A DNA stretch of 7,273 nucleotides from Thioalkalivibrio sp. (lineage in GTDB: Bacteria > Pseudomonadota > Gammaproteobacteria > SpSt-1174), in contig DSBO01000233.1 in NCBI GenBank assembly GCA_011046015.1, forward strand, positions 1-7,273, given 5' to 3'. Numbering within the stretch: the stretch's first letter is position 1; each line of letters opens with the position of its first letter. The notes beneath the pieces were generated by a model that was not told the origin of the DNA, did not search any database, and saw only the letters and a list, made by a program, of their open reading frames with translations. Below are positions 5,013-7,273 of the stretch, in pieces. A program made the translations under genes and the position numbers.

Positions 5013-5981
5013 ATGCCTGTATCCGACGAAATCGTCATCTGCGGCCTGGACGGCGTGCTCGCCCTGCTCGAGCACCGCCTGCGCTTCCTTTACAACGAGG
5101 AGGGCGAGCGCGACTGGGACCGCTTTCATGCCGCCTGTGGCGAGGACATGCCCAACCTGCCGCTGATTCACCGACTCAACCAGGCACGCCAGGAGGGCGT
5201 GGCGGTGATCCTGGTGACGGGGCGCAGCGCCACGGTCGAGCGCGAGACGCGCGACTGGTTGGCGCGCTGGGGTGTCGGCCACGACGCCCTGTGGATGCGC
5301 CCACCCGGCGACTTCAACCCGGCGGCAAAGTACAAGGGCGCACTCATCGAGCAGCACTACGCGGGCCGCAAGATCCGCCGCGTGTATGAGAGCGCACAGC
5401 ACCTGGACGTGGCGCGCTGGTGTACCGAGCGCAGCATCCCCTGCACCCTGTTCGGCCCCAACCAGGGCAACGGCGCCACGCGCGAGATCTTCGACCTCAA
5501 GCGCGTGGCGCATGCCTGCGAGCACGTCACGCTCTATCCCTTCTACGGCGACGACGACTACGCCTGGGACGACCGCGCGGGCCAGCTCGCACAGGGTGCC
5601 TGCCTGCTCTGCGCCGACGACGAGGCGCGGGCCGAACGCGAACAGAAGGCGGCCGAGGCAAAGCTCGCCGCGCGCGAACGCGGCCTGCCGCCGCTGGAGG
5701 GTTCCGAGAAGCAGGTCGCCTGGGCCGAGGGCGTGCGCCTCTCGGCGTTTTCCGCCATCGACAAGGTCAACCGCTGGATCGAGCAGAACGACGCCGCGGC
5801 CGAGGCCGAGGACCCGGATCACTGGCACACGGTGAAACAGGGCATCCGCAAGGCCACGGCCTGGCTGGAGGAACAGACCGAGGCCAAGTGGTGGATCGAC
5901 CACCGCCACGGGATCATGAACAGCCTGGACGGCGGACGGGCGCTGCTGTCGGCGGTGGCGGAACGGGAAGGATTCTTCTGA
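5013..5981 (+). CDS. HAD-like (polynucleotide-kinase-phosphatase type) protein with C-terminal WWID module; nucleophile apparently missing
   Basis: This 322-residue soluble protein has two parts. Residues 6-150 follow the HAD fold of phosphatase domains akin to polynucleotide kinase 3'-phosphatase. Motif I is at 8-16 (VICGLDGVL), followed by the cap-side EHRLRFL and DWDRFHAACGEDMPN. Motif II is VTGRS at 68-72, then DALWMRPPGD and a lysine region (K106, K108). Motif I should read DxDGxx, but here the first Asp is Gly11 while Asp13 is kept; the motif IV acidic pair is replaced by E126-S127 (VYESAQHLD). Phosphatase activity is therefore doubtful. Residues 200-224 form a charged helix. Residues 228-300 carry LEGSEKQVAWAEGVR and TEAKWWIDHR, a module I have seen in plasmid- and phage-type proteins of unknown role. 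The start at 5013 follows homology; there is no good Shine-Dalgarno there. ATG 4950 is in frame and also weak. It appears to be a single-gene unit. Confidence 0.8.
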   Translation: MPVSDEIVICGLDGVLALLEHRLRFLYNEEGERDWDRFHAACGEDMPNLPLIHRLNQARQEGVAVILVTGRSATVERETRDWLARWGVGHDALWMRPPGDFNPAAKYKGALIEQHYAGRKIRRVYESAQHLDVARWCTERSIPCTLFGPNQGNGATREIFDLKRVAHACEHVTLYPFYGDDDYAWDDRAGQLAQGACLLCADDEARAEREQKAAEAKLAARERGLPPLEGSEKQVAWAEGVRLSAFSAIDKVNRWIEQNDAAAEAEDPDHWHTVKQGIRKATAWLEEQTEAKWWIDHRHGIMNSLDGGRALLSAVAEREGFF

Positions 5982-6033
5982 CGAACCTGCCCGATATCCG
6001 GAAGACCACACGCCACCGATCAGACAGCGGGCA

Positions 6034-6065
6034 CAAATAAAAACAGCGACGCACGTTCATCGCTG
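6034..6065 (-). terminator. Terminator-like hairpin
   Basis: CAGCGA (6044-6049) pairs with TCGCTG (6060-6065) around a 10-base loop. On the minus strand it is followed by TTTTTATTTG. It would stop minus-strand transcripts that run past the REP and heptamer array before they enter the end of the HAD-like gene. On the plus strand it has no T-run. The short stem makes it weaker than the other terminators here. Confidence 0.5.
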
Positions 6066-6088
6066 CAGCTCACACCTCACGCGGCGGG

Positions 6089-6140
6089 CCATGTCCGGAT
6101 GATGCCGCCACATGCGGATCGCGCCTCGCAGCGCTCCTAC
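6089..6140 (-). repeat. GTAG-type REP element, copy 3 (inverted)
   Basis: On the minus strand from 6140 the sequence reads GTAGGAGCGCTGCGAGGCGC and continues to CCGGACATGG. It matches 100-151 with one mismatch in 52 bases. It directly abuts the heptamer array: the GTAG head touches the array with no spacer. Confidence 0.8.
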
Positions 6141-6242
6141 GCGACTTGCGACTTGCGACTTGCGACTTGCGACTTGCGACTTGCGACTTGCGACTTGCGA
6201 CTTGCGACTTGCGACTTGCGACTTGCGACTTGCGACTTGCGA
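6141..6242. repeat. Heptamer tandem array GCGACTT x 14.6
   Basis: Fourteen perfect, consecutive copies of GCGACTT (6141-6238) are followed by a partial GCGA. There is not one substitution among the complete units, so the array is recent or kept uniform by slippage or recombination. It lies between a REP head and the terminator of the TonB receptor. Frames through it translate to repeats such as SQVASRK on the minus strand, but these have no ribosome binding site and are not genes. It is not a CRISPR array: there are no spacers. Confidence 0.97.
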
Positions 6243-6245
6243 ACG

Positions 6246-6277
6246 AATAAAGCCCACGCCTCTGGCGAGGCGTGGGC
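6246..6277 (-). terminator. Intrinsic terminator of the TonB receptor gene
   Basis: GCCCACGCCTC (6252-6262), loop TGGC, GAGGCGTGGGC (6267-6277) is a perfect 11-bp stem. On the minus strand it is followed by TTTATTCGTT. It begins about 25 bases past the receptor stop, and the heptamer array starts only three bases beyond the T-run side. Confidence 0.9.
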
Positions 6278-6302
6278 AACCCACATCCGATCCGGAGGAA
6301 GA

Positions 6303-7273
6303 TCAGAAGTCGAACTTGAGGCCGGCCATGAGGCTGCGCGGCTTGCCGGGACGCAGGCCGGCGGGGCGGCGTGACACCAGGTAGGTCTCGTCGAACAGGT
6401 TTTCCACCGTGGCGAACACGCGCCCGTCCTTGCTGATGCGGTAGTCGGCGGCGAGGTCGATGATTACGCGGTCGTCGATTTTCTGCTCGGACGGGATGTC
6501 GCCCTGGCCGGCGACGGTGCGCATCTCGCCGGTATACACGGCGTTGAGGTCCACGCGCCACGTGGACTGGTCGATCCCCACGCCGGCGGTCAGCAGGTGC
6601 TGGGGCAGGTAGGGCAGTTCGTCACCCGGTTCCACCGTGCCCCATTCGTCGAAGCCGCTGATGAAGCCGGTCTTGAACTCGGCGTCGGTGTAGGTGTAGC
6701 CGACGCGCATCGGCACCCCGTAGCCCAGCCCCCGGGCGATGCCCAGGTCGTAGTGCAGGGACGCCTCGATGCCCTTGATCTCGACCTGGCCACCGTTGAA
6801 CTGGTCGCCGATCACGCAGTCGCCCCCACTGGAGGCGGTGCAGGTTCCCAGCAGGTTGTCGTAGTCGTTGAAGAAGCCGATCATCTCGCCTGCCAGGGCG
6901 CCACGGGCGTAGCGCAGGCCGAGCTCGTAGTTGACGCTGTCCTCGGCCTCGGCATCGGCGCTGCCCGGCGCGGGGGGCGTGAAACCGCGATGCACGCCGG
7001 CGAGCACGCGCAGGTTCGGGCTTACGCGGCGCGTGATGCCGATGCCCGGCATGAGCACGTCTTCGGACCCTTCGACCACGGTGGGCGTACCCGCGCGATC
7101 CGGGTCGGCGGCCCCGTAGTCGACGCGCCGGGTGTCGATGGACTCGTAGCGCAGACCCGGCTGCACCGTCCAGTCGCCGGCAGTAATGGTGTCCTGCACG
7201 AACAGGGCCCATGCCTCGGCGCTGGCGATGCGGTTGTTGCCGCTGCCGGTGCCCGGCGTGCCCTCGGTGGTCA
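6303..7273 (-). CDS. TonB-dependent outer-membrane receptor, C-terminal part (FecA-like), truncated by window edge
   Basis: The visible part covers the last 322 residues; the frame stays open through 7273, so the plug domain, TonB box and signal peptide lie outside. These receptors form 22-stranded barrels that import iron chelates, cobalamin or similar ligands using energy from TonB-ExbBD. Visible strands include WTVQPGLRYE, LRVLAGVHRGFTPP, NYELGLRYARG, GYTYTDAEF, and the closing ENLFDETYLVSRRPAGLRPG then LMAGLKFDF. The terminal Phe is the usual outer-membrane sorting signal for the Bam machinery. A loop with two cysteines (GTCTASSGGDCVIGDQFNGG) probably forms an extracellular disulfide. The C-terminal motif and this loop are most like FecA-type (ferric citrate) receptors, but substrate assignment from this part alone is weak. 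A strong terminator follows the stop. No regulator such as fecI/fecR lies on this side. Confidence 0.92.
   Translation of the reverse strand, partial: TTEGTPGTGSGNNRIASAEAWALFVQDTITAGDWTVQPGLRYESIDTRRVDYGAADPDRAGTPTVVEGSEDVLMPGIGITRRVSPNLRVLAGVHRGFTPPAPGSADAEAEDSVNYELGLRYARGALAGEMIGFFNDYDNLLGTCTASSGGDCVIGDQFNGGQVEIKGIEASLHYDLGIARGLGYGVPMRVGYTYTDAEFKTGFISGFDEWGTVEPGDELPYLPQHLLTAGVGIDQSTWRVDLNAVYTGEMRTVAGQGDIPSEQKIDDRVIIDLAADYRISKDGRVFATVENLFDETYLVSRRPAGLRPGKPRSLMAGLKFDF

Noticed and set aside
4923..6011. 362-residue minus-strand open frame, longer than the gene opposite
   Set aside because: The plus strand shows recognisable HAD framework and WWID motifs; the minus product has no recognisable domain.
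6141..6242. CRISPR array
   Set aside because: The repeat is seven bases long with no spacers and no cas genes nearby.
6057..6561. Open frames encoding SQVASRK-type repeats across the heptamer array
   Set aside because: They arise only because a 7-bp repeat stays open in several frames; they have no ribosome binding site, and one overlaps the TonB receptor in another frame.

Overview
The window is a GC-rich chromosomal segment with strong Shine-Dalgarno sequences and a dispersed GTAG-type REP element. It also carries a FecA-like TonB receptor and a CspA-type cold-shock gene. This mixture suggests a gammaproteobacterium, perhaps Ectothiorhodospiraceae/Chromatiales or Xanthomonadales-like. That placement is inference from style, not from a marker gene. 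No phage, plasmid, insertion-sequence or CRISPR genes are visible.

Layout, left to right. (1) Positions 1-210 hold a cluster of REP elements (two direct copies, one inverted) and a short degenerate heptamer array. The array abuts the stop codon of a 47-residue two-helix membrane protein gene on the minus strand (208-351). (2) About 600 bp without a convincing gene lead into a cold-shock protein gene (963-1166), which ends in a strong bidirectional terminator. (3) On the minus strand, a TetR-family regulator (2094-2705) is followed 44 bp later by an uncharacterised 255-residue protein (1282-2049); they probably form one operon. (4) Divergent from the regulator is a 364-residue class I SAM-dependent methyltransferase (2925-4019). 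The 219-bp gap between them holds a good promoter and three inverted repeats, one lying right at the predicted transcription start. (5) A 60-residue PLDc_N-type membrane protein (4159-4341) converges on an Ala/Glu-rich lipoprotein (4513-4788, minus) that has a textbook terminator. (6) A two-part protein (5013-5981) joins a HAD-like phosphatase domain to a C-terminal module; it appears to lack the nucleophilic aspartate of HAD motif I. (7) The gap 5982-6302 holds a terminator-like hairpin, a further REP copy, 14.6 copies of the heptamer GCGACTT and a terminator. (8) The window ends inside a minus-strand TonB-dependent outer-membrane receptor (6303 to beyond 7273).

The clearest functional unit is the TetR / unknown protein / methyltransferase cluster. 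The regulator most likely represses the methyltransferase, and possibly itself, through the palindromes between them. The inducing compound and the methyl acceptor cannot be read from the sequence. The other genes look like independent single-gene units. Two places share REP plus heptamer sequence about 6 kb apart, each just past the 3' end of a minus-strand gene, which suggests a repeat module that inserts or grows downstream of genes.
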